DNA of 64,000 bases from Aphrocallistes beatrix (taxonomy: Eukaryota; Porifera; Hexactinellida; Sceptrulophora; Aphrocallistidae). The notes under the pieces were generated by a model. It made no database searches, was not told the DNA's origin, and saw only the letters and a program-made list of their open reading frames with translations. This document shows, in pieces, positions 1-10,900 of this stretch. Each line of letters begins with the position of its first letter. The first letter of the stretch is position 1. The DNA lies in assembly GCA_963281255.1 (NCBI GenBank), contig OY725500.1, positions 186,001 to 250,000 of the forward strand, read 5' to 3'. Both the position numbers and the translations under genes were made by a program.

Positions 1-700
1 TGAGTTGTTTGTTTGTTTGTTTGTTTGTTTGTTTGTTTGTTTGTTTACTTATTTTGTTTATTTTTTGTAGTCCTAATGTTTGTTTTGTTGTTGTTGTTTG
101 TTTTATTCATATCGGACAATAAAATACAATCTTTTTCATTAAAATTGACTTTTCTTGATATGTTGTTATTTAGCAGGTTTGGTTCATATATTTGTTAGTT
201 CAGATTCTATCACAAGAATCTTCGTACGCATTTTCTCAGAATTTGTCTATAATTAAGCCAATCAATAAGAAAGTTATTAATAGTAACATTGACACAAACA
301 ATACAGTGTTAAATTCAACGAATATGTTACTTATCTCCCGCCTAATATATAATACGTATTAGAATTCCATTGTATGTTAATGGTTGATATGGAAAGCACA
401 GGAAAGAAGGAATGTTTTTGTAGAAAAGGTCACAGCCAATAAGAATCCTTTATTGAGAAAATAAATCTATTTTTAATTATGCTTCAGATCTGTCTCGGGG
501 TAATAAACTCAACTTTAAACTTGTTTACCTCTCAAGTTATTTGAATATATTAATTAGTTCCTATCAACAAGATTTGAGGACTTATAACCTTAGTGTGTAA
601 ACAACAACATTGCACAATACAATTAATTATTTATTATGTCTGAAAGTACAAAGTTAATTGGAAACATTTCCATTTCCATTCATAATTCCAGTTTACATTT
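1..700. other. Intergenic AT-rich DNA with a (GTTT)n tract
   Basis: A GTTT tetranucleotide run occupies roughly 5-50. The rest is AT-rich and shows no convincing coding potential or transposon ends. The first short reading frame is only a translation of the microsatellite. Confidence 0.6.
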
Positions 701-845
701 GTTATTGAATTCTGTTGTTTACTGTTAGAGAGCGTCTGCCATCATATCTTGCATCAGAACTGTGTCTACTAAGCTAATTCCAAGATTGTCTCCATAGCAA
801 CCACTTCAATGTGGTTGTGTACTGACATATACACCACTCAATTCC

Positions 846-853
846 TATAAATA
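846..853 (+). promoter_or_regulatory. TATA box of NHL1
   Basis: TATAAATA lies about 80 bases before the NHL1 start codon, in a block shared by all three members of this subfamily (18274-18281 for NHL2; 57689-57696 on the minus strand for NHL3). A conserved TATA box directly upstream of an intronless gene fits a simple, possibly inducible promoter. Confidence 0.6.
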
Positions 854-933
854 GAAACAAAACATACTCTATAACATTCCTAGCTAACTCTTTTTTCTCT
901 CTTTACTTTAGATAAATATTTTTATTGAACAAG

Positions 934-2172
934 ATGGCCGCTCGATACCCCGAAGCCCTCGAACTCGCAGATCCCATCGTGGGACAAATCAACCAGTTTT
1001 TCGATCGAGTGGTCGCATGTGTGGACCATCGTAGAAGGACACTCATCGCTGAGGTAGTCGATAAACGCCTCGAAATGGCCGCAGGAATAACACACCGCGC
1101 ACAGAAAGAGGCAGAATTGATGACTGTGAAAGGAGAAGTGGAGCAAAAAATCAAGAATAACGAACTCCGAGATTTGCAGGAGCGAATTTTGGCAGAGATT
1201 GAAGAGAAGTTGGCAGAGGTGAGACTGCCACATCCTGAGACACATCTGGTGTTCCAAGGCGAGTGTGAGCAGCTGGAGCAGCTGATACTGAATGTGGGAG
1301 ATGTCCTGGAAGAGGAAGTGTCAGTCATCCCTCGATACCAAGAGATGAGGAAAGTGGTAGAAGTAGGGAAGGATGGTGTGAATCCTGGAGAACTCTCTGA
1401 ACCTAGATGTGTCGCTATCGATGAAAATACAAATCACATTTATGTGACTGAGTATTATCCCGCTAGAGTGTCGGTATTCTCTGAGTCCGGCGAGTTCCTG
1501 AATACCTTCACTCACGAACAAATGGAACAACCATGGGGTATTGCAATCCATCTAAATAATGTGTACATAACGGACCAAGGAGTAGACGGAGTGTTCCAAT
1601 TCAAAATAGAGTCAGACATGCGTCTCGTTGCTAGGTTAGGGGGTTATGGATTTGATGATGGAAAGTTCGACCGTCCTTATCAACTGACTGTCTCTTCTAA
1701 CGGAGATGTCTTCGTAACTGACTACCACAACCACAGAATTCAAATACTGGATGTGAACCTATACCACCAACGTTCCATTGAACACAACTCTATGTACTAC
1801 CCTCTTGACGTCAAACTAACTAATAACCAAATGTTTGTTTTAACTAACAGAAGTTCTCCTTGTGTGCACGAGTTCTCTATCGCCGGAGAGAAAATACGCT
1901 CCTTCATTACACAAGGTCAAGGAATGCAAGTAACTCGTCCCTGTTACTTCTGCCTGGACGCTCTAAAGAATCTAATCATCAGTGATGGTAGGAATAGAAG
2001 TGTCAAAATATTTTCTCCTGATGGCACACTCCTCTACTCGATAGGAGGATTTCAAGATGGTGGTTATTATGGTTTTTATCTGAGTCCATATGGCGTCGCT
2101 CTAACTAAACAACTTAAAATTGTTGTAATAGCTCCTAACGACACATTTAAGTTACAAATATTTTCTGCTTAA
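934..2172 (+). CDS. NHL1: coiled-coil/NHL-repeat propeller protein (TRIM-NHL-like, no RING or B-box)
   Basis: Single-exon gene for 412 aa. I chose the ATG at 934; the frame is open to a TTG at 925, but MAARYPEAL is conserved in the paralogs. Residues about 15-130 are helical and highly charged, as in the coiled coil of TRIM proteins. From about 145 to the end there are repeated blades with the NHL pattern (G.L..P..V.ID, .IYVTE...ARVSVFS, GKFDRPYQLTVS.NGDVFVTDYHNHRIQI), giving a six-bladed propeller. RING and B-box domains are absent, so it cannot itself be a RING E3 ligase; NHL propellers normally bind RNA or protein. The paralogs are NHL2 (18361-19590) and NHL3 (56384-57607), and a UBA6 5' copy follows each of them. 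The function is unknown; a binding or recognition role is an inference. Confidence 0.85.
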   Translation: MAARYPEALELADPIVGQINQFFDRVVACVDHRRRTLIAEVVDKRLEMAAGITHRAQKEAELMTVKGEVEQKIKNNELRDLQERILAEIEEKLAEVRLPHPETHLVFQGECEQLEQLILNVGDVLEEEVSVIPRYQEMRKVVEVGKDGVNPGELSEPRCVAIDENTNHIYVTEYYPARVSVFSESGEFLNTFTHEQMEQPWGIAIHLNNVYITDQGVDGVFQFKIESDMRLVARLGGYGFDDGKFDRPYQLTVSSNGDVFVTDYHNHRIQILDVNLYHQRSIEHNSMYYPLDVKLTNNQMFVLTNRSSPCVHEFSIAGEKIRSFITQGQGMQVTRPCYFCLDALKNLIISDGRNRSVKIFSPDGTLLYSIGGFQDGGYYGFYLSPYGVALTKQLKIVVIAPNDTFKLQIFSA

Positions 2173-2565
2173 ATTATATTTGTTCTGATTGTTGTTTTAT
2201 TTGTTTTTTCACCTTTTGAATAAACAGTTTCATCTAAACATTTGTTTATCTTAATAAGTCGCTAATGACGTCATGAATCACTGGTGGGTCATAACATCAT
2301 TAGTTCCAAATATACTAAAAATAGATTAGCCAATTAGATTCCAGTCTTATCCTTAAACGTCCGTTCTTATTCCTAGAAAATGTACTGGACAGAATTACTC
2401 TAAATTTGGACTTCTTTTGTTGTGAATAAACAAATGTTTTCCCACCTTTTTGCTTGAAAATGTCCTTCATTACATTTTGAATTCTGGATAATCTTCTTTG
2501 ATTGGTCAATATCTAATCAATAACTAGAAGTTTATAGAAACAATTTATTTACATAAATCATAATA

Positions 2566-2948
2566 CAGTGGAACCTCCGTAATCCGACATTTCTCTAAAC
2601 CGACATTATTTCTGTTCATGGATCGTTTTTCTATAGAAAACAACCTCTATAATCCGACACCTCGCTATTCGGAATCCGACAATTTAATGATTTTCCAGTA
2701 ATGCAAATTCGACCTCCATAATCCGACAATTTTTTCGTCATCAAATAATGTCGGATTATGGAGGTTATTTTACCTCTTTGATCAGACAAATTATTCGTCT
2801 GTCAAATATTGTCGGATTGTGGAGGTTATTTTACCTCTATAATCCGACATTTTGCTGATTTTCCACAAATGTCGGATTATGGAGGTTATTCGATAATCCA
2901 ACATTTTTTTCGTCTCCCATTGAACGTCGGATTATGGAGGTTCCACTG
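2566..2948. mobile_element. Pogo/Tc1-type MITE with internal tandem repeats
   Basis: 383 bp. Terminal inverted repeats start CAGTGGAACCTCCGTAATCC and the element is flanked by TA (2564-2565 and 2949-2950). Inside, the terminal motif (CCTCTATAATCCGACA-like) recurs several times in both orientations. The matching position near 55930 in the inverted copy 3 has only a single TA, so the element inserted into copy 1 after duplication. Confidence 0.85.
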
Positions 2949-3004
2949 TATAGTTTCCTTCCACAATTTCGAATCTAATCAGGACACATTTCTAAATTTA
3001 GCAC

Positions 3005-4124
3005 ATGGCCACTTCTCGAGTGGAGGCGATGGAGATAGACGACTCTCTCTACAGCAGACAGAGATATGTCCTAGGAGACACTGCCATGCGTAAGATGGCC
3101 CAGTCCCGTGTCTTCCTGTTCGGTCTGGATGGCTTAGGTGTCGAGGTGGCTAAGAATATCGTTCTAGCAGGTGTGAAGGAGTTGGTGGTGCATGATGAGG
3201 AGCTAGTTACCGTTTCTGACATTGGAACGCAGTTTTTTTTGAGAGAGTCTGACATTGGAAAGAATCGAGCTGAAGTGTCGAGTCCTCGATTGGCTGAACT
3301 GAACCCATACATGAGTGTGAAGGTGTTAAGTTCTGATTTGTGGCAGGATGTGTTCATTCTTGACACCTTTACTTGTGTGATCTTTGTGAACTGTCTTTCT
3401 CTTGATTTGTTGGAATCAGCCAATCAGCGTTGTCGCAATGCTTCGCCTGAAATTTGTTTCATTTCGACGAGTTCGATCGGAGTTTTCGCGTCCGTTTTCA
3501 ATGATTTCGGAGAAAAGTTTGAAGTGGTGGACAAGAATGGAGAAGAGCCAGCTGAGTTCTTCGTTGGAGAAGTGACACAGGAAAAAATGGAAAGGTGTGA
3601 GTTTTTGATTATTCATTTCTAACTAACATTCTGTGAAATGGCTCAATCATGACAATTTACAAAAATTCCATTTTTCGGTAGTGAACTCTCCTAAATTTAT
3701 TTTCTTTGCCAAAGTTCCCTTTGTAGCTTTTTGGTAAAGAATAATAAAATTCAATCAATTGTCCTAAACAAGGCCCTTTTTGAAATTTTGCAGTGCTAGA
3801 GTTTAAAACGGTTTCCACTGACACAATTCCACTGCCGCTATCTTAAAATTTAAAAAATTCCATTTGTCCCTCTCATGTTCCCAAAATATCTCACTGAAAT
3901 CCATCCCTAACTCTGAATATTTGTAATTTCTCTCCAATCATTTCTTTTCTTTCAGGTTACGTGCATTGAGAATGAGCTGCATGGTTTGGAGAATGGAGAT
4001 TTTGTGAGGTTTAAGGAGGTGGAAGGAATGACACAGTTGAACAGTGAAGAGTTTAAAGCGACAGTTTTTTCACCCAAACAGTTCTCAATCGGAGACACGA
4101 GAACATTCTCTAAGTACACGACTG
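3005..4124 (+). pseudogene. UBA6 5' duplicate, copy 1 (exons 1-2, frameshifted)
   Basis: Nearly identical to the first two exons of the intact UBA6 gene at 20121. Exon 1 starts at 3005 ([14 protein letters not shown]) and exon 2 is 3956-4124 with preserved AG and GT sites. Near 3585 one base is missing relative to the intact gene just before the exon 1 donor, so the spliced product would leave the frame. The reading frame also runs on to a stop at 3622 without splicing, and could give a short product with only the first part of the adenylation domain. Downstream, exon 3 survives only as a scrap at about 4870-4975, and the E1 catalytic cysteine region is absent. It cannot be an active E1. It may be transcribed, since the start and splice sites are intact. 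Confidence 0.8.
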
Positions 4125-4334
4125 GTTAGTTAATCAAACTTTTTGAACACACATACATTTTTCGCAGTTTGAACACACATACATATTTCGGAATTATTTC
4201 TGCTACCCCAATACTCATCGAAATGCAGACCATATTTTCACACCTTTCATTTTCCATTTTCAAAATTGAGATTTGATTTGATTATTTCAACTGTAAATAA
4301 ATATTTACATTTTGTTTTTATTTTTTAAACAAAA

Positions 4335-4830
4335 ATTTGTTTTTAGATATAAAATCATTCAAACATGCACATCCGGACTGGAAGGGAGAGTTCCGTGTAG
4401 AAGCGGACGCTAGCTCCGCCGGAGTTGCAGCAGTGCTTCACAGCTCTACGACAGCACAGGGAAGTTGAGACCCAAACAGTTCTCCTCTCTAAATCCCTCC
4501 CAACGGAACAATTCTGCTGGCAACTGGAGGCATGGGCTCTGGTGGCGGCCACACGTAAGTGTCAGTGTACCTCAAGGGAGCTGCAGTATTGTCTTGGCAC
4601 TGATCACTGTCCGCTCAAATGCTGAAGTAGCAGAATGATCCAAAGCATGCGTACGCTCCATAACTGATGGATCTGCAGAGCTCCCTTCAGGATCGAATTC
4701 AGGCGGGGCCGGGAGAACTTAGTAGCCGATGACTTAAGTCGGAGCCACAGGGCCGCTTACGACCAGACTGTCAACCATGAGGACGATTTTGAGGACACAG
4801 TGTCTACCATGGACGAATAAAAAGAAGAGT
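4335..4830 (+). mobile_element. Ty3/Gypsy RNase H fragment (degenerate)
   Basis: Broken frames match the RNase H end of Gypsy pol: EADASSAGVAAVLHSS (usual form ETDAS..G.GAVL) at about 4395-4445, then a piece ending VADDLSRS at about 4720, typical of the linker before integrase. Frames are shifted and contain stops. It sits in what was intron 2/exon 3 of the UBA6 duplicate. No LTRs are visible. Confidence 0.7.
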
Positions 4831-4869
4831 ATCCTCGATGGATTTCAACAGGGATGGGTTTATATGGGT

Positions 4870-4975
4870 TTTATAACCAATCAATCTCTCCTTCAAACCA
4901 CTTCACACTCAGCTGTCCCATCCTACCTTACTCACATGCGACTTCAAGCGCTTCCTCAAACCACCTCTCTAAAAT
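4870..4975 (+). pseudogene. UBA6 exon 3 remnant, copy 1
   Basis: About 100 bases align to the start of UBA6 exon 3 at about 21755-21835 (AACCAATCAATCTCTCC and onward), with small differences. The 5' edge of the exon is replaced by Ty3/Gypsy sequence and the similarity stops near 4975. This marks the downstream limit of the duplicated UBA6 block. Confidence 0.75.
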
Positions 4976-5219
4976 GAATCCAGTCCCATCCCACTGGTTC
5001 TGAGTCCTTCCCAACCTGAGTACGTAACACCGTAACTCTAGCTCACGAATGCGTGATGGATGTCTTCTTTCTCTCACCAGGTTCTCCTTTCTTCCTTTGT
5101 CCCTGTCTCCGCTTGACTAGGAATGGAGTCATCGTCTGGTGCCTCTAACCCACACTTCCTGCTTCGAGCTATTCCTTCTCAGCACTCTTCTCATCCGTTT
5201 CCTCTGCATTGAGTCAGTG

Positions 5220-6320
5220 GTTGTTAAGACACCTCTGCTGGTATCCTACTTCTCACACCGACTAGCATGTATCCATCTGTCCTTGTTCTTTCTCTGAATC
5301 TTGATGCTGGCGTTTCTACGTCCAAGACAAGGTACGGTCCCTCGGACTTCGGGTCTAGCGAATCCTTCCGGACTCGTTTCTCTCCGTTACAACTCCCCTT
5401 CTTGACATCTGTCCTGACTCCTTCGTTGCTACTCATTCCTCTCAGCTCTGCATTGCTTGTCTTTCTCCCGCGTAGAGCCTCCAACTCGGCTTTAATTCCT
5501 CAGTCGTTCCTCGTGCTGATCCTGTCTGTAACTCTGAGCACTGATTGGTGCTCACGCATCTTTCTGTGAAGTGGACTCTCTACCGTTATTAGCAGTTGCA
5601 CTGAGAACTTCGTTGTCGCGTTTTGGTCGTTATTGCAGTGAAAGGCAACTTCTGGAAGAATGTCGGACAAGATTCCTTGGGGAACTGAGATATAGAGTTA
5701 GCATCTGTCCACCTGCTTGAACAGCTGTCCATCTCTACCAGACCATCCTCCTGGGTGGTAAGGGGAGGAGTGGCGTTTTCAATTCCCATCTCTTGCACGG
5801 ATTTCTGACTTCCACACCATGGACGTTATGGTCTGATCTGTCAGAAGCTCTTGAGCACCCCATGCCCCCGAAAACCCACCCGCGTCCGAACTCTGCACTC
5901 GTGAAGCTGTCTTCTGATCTCGCAAAGGAGTGAGATCGATGGAACTTGTGAAACGTCTGAAATACATGAGAAATACCGAAATCGCTCTTCGGTCCACGGG
6001 AGTGTTGAGACATCCATCGTCACCAGGTCCCTGGTCCTATTCCCTCTGTACTGAACTCCTGTAGTGGCACTCTCGGCTGGTTTGAAGGTTTAGTCTTTGG
6101 CATATCTTGCAGCTTTGTCAGAAGATCCGTGCATCCTGCGTCATCCCCAAACAGAAGTAGCTACGTCTTAGATTGATTAACTTCTTTTCTGGACGAAATG
6201 TCCCTCTGAGTGAACATTCTTCAACACTTCATCCTTGACATTATTTGTACCCACAATGCGATTGTGGAAGCAGAGTGTCTCCTCCTTCTCTGCTAGTTGC
6301 TCTGAACTGTCCACGTGGCA
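5220..6320 (-). mobile_element. Ty3/Gypsy integrase fragment (degenerate)
   Basis: On the minus strand several broken frames in order resemble Gypsy integrase: an H...H stretch (KDEVLKNVHSEGH) at about 6190-6250, a core start like LVTMDVSTLPW at about 6000, QELLTDQ at about 5850, SPYHPE.DGLVE at about 5740, and a C-terminal GPYLVLDV motif at about 5330. Many frameshifts and stops show it is dead. It lies opposite in strand to the RNase H scrap at 4335-4830, so it is probably a separate insertion or a rearrangement. Confidence 0.65.
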
Positions 6321-6506
6321 TAGCTCAAAAAACTTAAAATTGTTGTAATAGCTACTTGCGACACATTTCAGTTACAAATATTTTCAGCTTAAATTGTTTC
6401 ATCTAAACATACGTATGTTTATCTTAATAAGTCGCTAATGGCATCATGAATCACTGTTGGGTCATAATCATTTGTTCAAAATATACTAAAATATTTTAAC
6501 CAATTA
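6320..6506 (+). pseudogene. 3' remnant of an NHL1-type gene
   Basis: Matches the last codons and 3' flank of NHL1 (compare 2108-2335): the run ending in TTCAGCTTAA, then the tail with GTCGCTAATG and ATCACT.. GGGTCATAA. No upstream part of the gene is present. It shows that at least one more NHL copy once existed here. Confidence 0.75.
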
Positions 6507-7060
6507 CGAGGCGGGTAGAAAAGTTCCCGGAAATTATTGCAGGAAATTTATAATTGGACTTTAATCTTTTAATGTATTGTTTATTATTTTTCAACATAAT
6601 CTCCTTTAACTGCTAAACATTTTTTTCCAGCGTTCCACCCAACCTGCATATGAACTTTCGTACCATTCTGGAGGAGTACCGCGGACCCACTGATAAACAG
6701 CACTTCCAATGGCAGACCTAGCGCTATAATGGTTCCCTTTCAAATTCCTTTTCAGTGTAGGGAATAGTGCGAAGTCGCTAGGTGCCAGATCAGGTGGATA
6801 TGGTGGATGCGGTAGTATTCCATTGCCTAGTTCATGGATCTTTGCGATTGACTTGTGTGTAGTATGAGGTCTTGCATTATCCATGTGGAGCAAAATCCCT
6901 TTTCTGATCTTTCCACGCCGTTTTTCTTTAATATCAGGGTGTAATTTCTCTATTAAAATGTTGAAGTAGTCAATGTTGATTGTTTGTCCCTTTGGCCACC
7001 TCGCATATCCTCACTTATTTCCAAGCGGACACGTTTCTGATCATTATTAAGATCACTTAA
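6507..7060 (-). mobile_element. Mariner (DD34D) transposase fragment
   Basis: The minus-strand frame at 6606-6893 encodes the mariner C-terminal signature: HMDNARPHT (second catalytic D) and HPPYPPDLAPSDF.LFP, with the last catalytic D in PSDF. The 3' end starts directly after TA at 6505-6506 (CGAGGCGGGTAGAAAAGTTC), inserted into the NHL 3' remnant. The 5' half is missing or unrecognisable beyond about 7060. Non-autonomous relic. Confidence 0.85.
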
Positions 7061-7303
7061 TAATGATATCGTAACTACTTTCATTTTATGTAAAAATCTA
7101 ATTATTACAAGTATCCATAGCATATATGGTCAGTTGTACACACTTTATCTTTTAGACCATGGATGGAGTAGTTTTGCGATTTTAAAAGATTTAGAGAATA
7201 TTTTTCAATTCACAAGTGTATTGAAACATCTATCTGGATATTCCAATGAGATAATTCCAGTTTATATCTTTTTGAATTGGATTCTTTGAATACTTTCGAT
7301 ATA

Positions 7304-7487
7304 TAGTCAGGATCGCTTATTGTGAACCACCAGGGAACCAAAACATCTGTTCATAATAGAGATACTTCATATTAAGCCAACTTGATTCGATACAAATCCT
7401 ATTTAAAAGTGAAATTGAAACCAGGAGGTTAGTTCATAATAAACGAATGTCCATACTAAACGTGTTCATACTAAGCGACACTGGCTG
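7304..7487. mobile_element. MITE, CAGTCAGGGTCGCTT family, copy A
   Basis: About 184 bp with inverted ends (AGTCAGGATCGCTTATTGTG / reverse of CTAAGCGACACTGGCTG), flanked by TA. Same family as 27884-28068, about 80% alike by eye. Confidence 0.75.
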
Positions 7488-7489
7488 TA

Positions 7490-7865
7490 TATATTGACCT
7501 ATCTTTGTTAACAACTCAAGAATTTGCAGTTTACCATTATTTATTGTATATCGAACATTGTATGTATTATTTCTAATGTTATTTAACCAACAAATATTTT
7601 GCTTCACCAATTTATCTTCCCTCGACGGAGTAGCTTTGGACGAGGCAACGGATTTCATCAAAACTTTCATTTGTTCGATCTCTTTTGATCTCTTTGAGGG
7701 AAAGGTAAAGTAATTCCTGAGTAGAATTTTTAATACATTTTGGCTAAAGTGAATACCCTTGAAATACGAGGGATTTGGTATGTCGTGATGTTATGGCCCA
7801 ATTACATAGCAAATTGTACAAATTCCAAAATATACAAAAGTTTAATAAAAATTATACACACCGCA
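7490..7865. other. Intergenic AT-rich DNA
   Basis: No coding frame with recognisable similarity and no transposon ends. The small frames here look random. Confidence 0.5.
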
Positions 7866-7972
7866 CACAACCTATATCTAACACACTCTATCAAAGGTAA
7901 AAAGCTGTATATACACTATGGCACATAACCTATACCTAACACACTCTATCAAGGGTAAAAAGCTGTATATAC
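7866..7972. repeat. Tandem duplication, unit about 55 bp
   Basis: Two near-identical direct copies share CTAACACACTCTATCAA.GG and TAAAAAGCTGTATATACA. They lie just downstream of the stop codon of the SecA-like gene, in its 3' flank. Confidence 0.8.
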
Positions 7973-7999
7973 AGATTTGACACCTTATTTCTACACTCA

Positions 8000-10900
8000 C
8001 TAACTATTGTAGTATTCCTCTCTTGCGTTTTCGGCGGAATAAACAGGAGGATAAAAAGGAAGCCAAACAGTAGTCCCTGCATCTTTGCAGGCAAACGTTG
8101 TGGTGAAATCAAAATCCGATTTGCTCATTAGTTCGAAGAGTCTTATGGCATAATTGTCTGTCCCTGGCAATCGACCAGTTTTCTCTACAGAGATCGTCTT
8201 TTTCTTTTTCTCGGTTTTAAGATCTTTGGATATACTCTTCTCCAAGTCCAGTTTAGCTTGATTAGCTTTTGTCAGATCTGATCCGTTGATGTCTTTGACT
8301 GTTTCATCTTCATTTATCTTTTTAATTTCAAAGTATAATTTTCCAGCTTTTGTTTGTTCAGCGTCAAAGCAATCATAAGTCTTTCCATCAGATTTGCTTG
8401 TGAAAGTTTCGTTGAATAAAGGAGGATTATTGTTAGAGAGCGCTTTTGTGAAGATTTCCACTCTTTCTGCTATTGCTTCATCTCTCAATGCAGAAGTTCC
8501 TGGAAATGTGGACAACTTTTTGAGAGCGTTTTTAGCAATTTTGACATCTTCCTCAAGTTGTTCAGGAGTTTTCTTGGCTCTAGCGTTGTGCTCTAGCATC
8601 ATCTTATACTTGGGATCAGGAGGACAGGATTCTGCCACTTGAGTTATGGCAATTATACTTACTGTAGATCTCTTTTGCTGTTTGTCGAAGTAGGGATATG
8701 ATTGGCCATCTCCTTTACTTGTATAAGTTTTGTTAAAATCTGGTTGATTAGCTGCATCGTTGGTGATAGCATCGTGAATCATCTTGGCACGTTCCTTTAT
8801 CACTTCCTTTTCTTGCTTTTCGAATGCAGCTAGTTTCGCATCGTATGTTGTTTTGTCTGTAATGACTTTAGGATCTGGCTTCCCAACTACAGAATCTAGG
8901 TTCTTAGCTATATCCTTATAACTTTTAGTTTCGGCACTAGTACTTGGAAAGTCGTCATTCAGAGTATCGATCATAATTTGCCTCTCGCCTTGTGCGGCTT
9001 TACTCATTTTGAAGTAATGGTTGGTGCCTCCAATATTCATTTCAACACGGAGTGGTTTCAACTCTCCAGTTGGACCTTTTGCTCCTTTTCCATGATAAAA
9101 GGCTAATGTTTGTAATAAATCTTGATTCGTAAATTTTGTTCCAATTGTATCCTGGTATTTCATTTGAATTTGAGAATATTTTGAATGGTCTCCAGTCGGG
9201 TTTTCTACAACAATTGCATCCCATCGATCTCTAGCCGCACTTTGGAAAGCTGGTTTGAGGTTTGCATAAACATCTCCAGGATAGCATTTACGTACTTTCG
9301 CTTCTTCTGCAACTTGTGTCGGGGTTGCAATTTTAGCATCGTCTCTTTTCCTCTTTTTTGTTTTTTTCTTGGCTCCACCGATCCCTAGATACCACATGGC
9401 ACTTGAGAGGCTTCGCACTTGCTCTTTCATTCGTACAAAATTATTCCATCTGTGACTGTTTGACACTAACTCCTCTGCCTCTTGATTTCGAAACTCTGTC
9501 GCTTTTTTCCTGTTTTCCGCTTCTGTGTTGTCTGGATAGAGTGCTTTGCTTAACGCATGGAAAGCGCAGTTTTTGTTTTCATTGTCAACTTGGAGGATTT
9601 TACCATTTTTCAAAACGTCATAGTGTCCATCAGGATATTCGTCACTAGCTGTCCTGTAGATCAGTTTAACTTTGGGGGTTTCGTCGTTAGCGGAATCAGG
9701 CACAATGTTCAACATCTTTCGATATTTACCCTCACCATCTACCTCCAGGAGACTAACTTTAACTTTTAGTTTTTCAGAGAGAATTCGTAGGTCCAGGATA
9801 GATCCTGGTGTGGTGCTGTCCTTGATTTCATCTGCATAATCACGAGCACGCATTGAGGAAATGGACAGATCAGAATGAGTTGGCATAGCACTGATTGCTA
9901 CCGAAGCTTGACCCGCCTTGAGTTTATCTTCAATTTCATTTCCCTTCAAAAATTTGTCCCCAACATATTTTGAAATTTTCCCATTCATTAACTTTTCACC
10001 TTTTCTAACGATGTGGCTCGTGAATTTCTGGTCCACTAAAGTCACGATTGCTTCGCTCAGTAAGCGTGTTAAAGATTTAACAATGTCTGTTTTGAGTTGT
10101 GTAAAATCGCTATTGTTCTGAATCGGGTGAGACCGATCGTATTGAGTTGAGCCTGATTTTTCCATGAACGTTTCGATACTCTCAACATACTCAACGTCGA
10201 ACTCATTAATGAGAGAAGTGACACTGTCAGCTGTATCCACCGCTAGTGCTCCCATGTGGATCATTTCTGCTATTTCAAACATGGCTTTGAATTTGTTTTT
10301 CTTTCCTTCCTTCGCCACCCTTTGCTTAACTGATTCCATTGTACCCTGTAGAAATGAATTTAGTTGATTCTGCCAGGCCAGATCTTTCATATGACCATCC
10401 AACACTTTTGAACCGAAATCAAGTATCGTTTTAACTAATGAGTTCTTTGGTCCACTTTCTTCTGTTAGTACCGATGAGTTTTCAATGCCTCCTATTTGCT
10501 GTAGGACAAGTTGATCCATCGTGGCGCCCAATTCTTCCTCGAAAACAGATTTGTGCACCCTCTTTTCGATTGATCCTTCAATAGCCTCTTTTACAAGGTC
10601 CATAAATTCGTCCACAACTATGTCCTCTGCGTACTGTAATCCCCTCAAGACACCTTCTTCCACAAATTCTTTCCCCGCGTATTTGGCTGCATTTTTCATA
10701 TTTTCTTTTGTAACCTGGGTTAAGCCACCTTTTATTTGAGATTTTGCCAACTTTGGCAAAGCTTTCAGTTCTTTCGTTAGACCTTTCGCTGCCATTTTAA
10801 AAGCTTTAAAGCCTTTGGAGATGATCTTTCCGACTCCGAATCCAATGAGTGAAGTTGCTATTCCGATTGCTTTAGAGACTGCCCATTGCTCCCAACTGAA

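Noticed and set aside
903..1328. Minus-strand frames opposite NHL1 (also opposite NHL2 and NHL3)
   Set aside because: Ser/Cys-rich shadows of the conserved coiled-coil coding strand.
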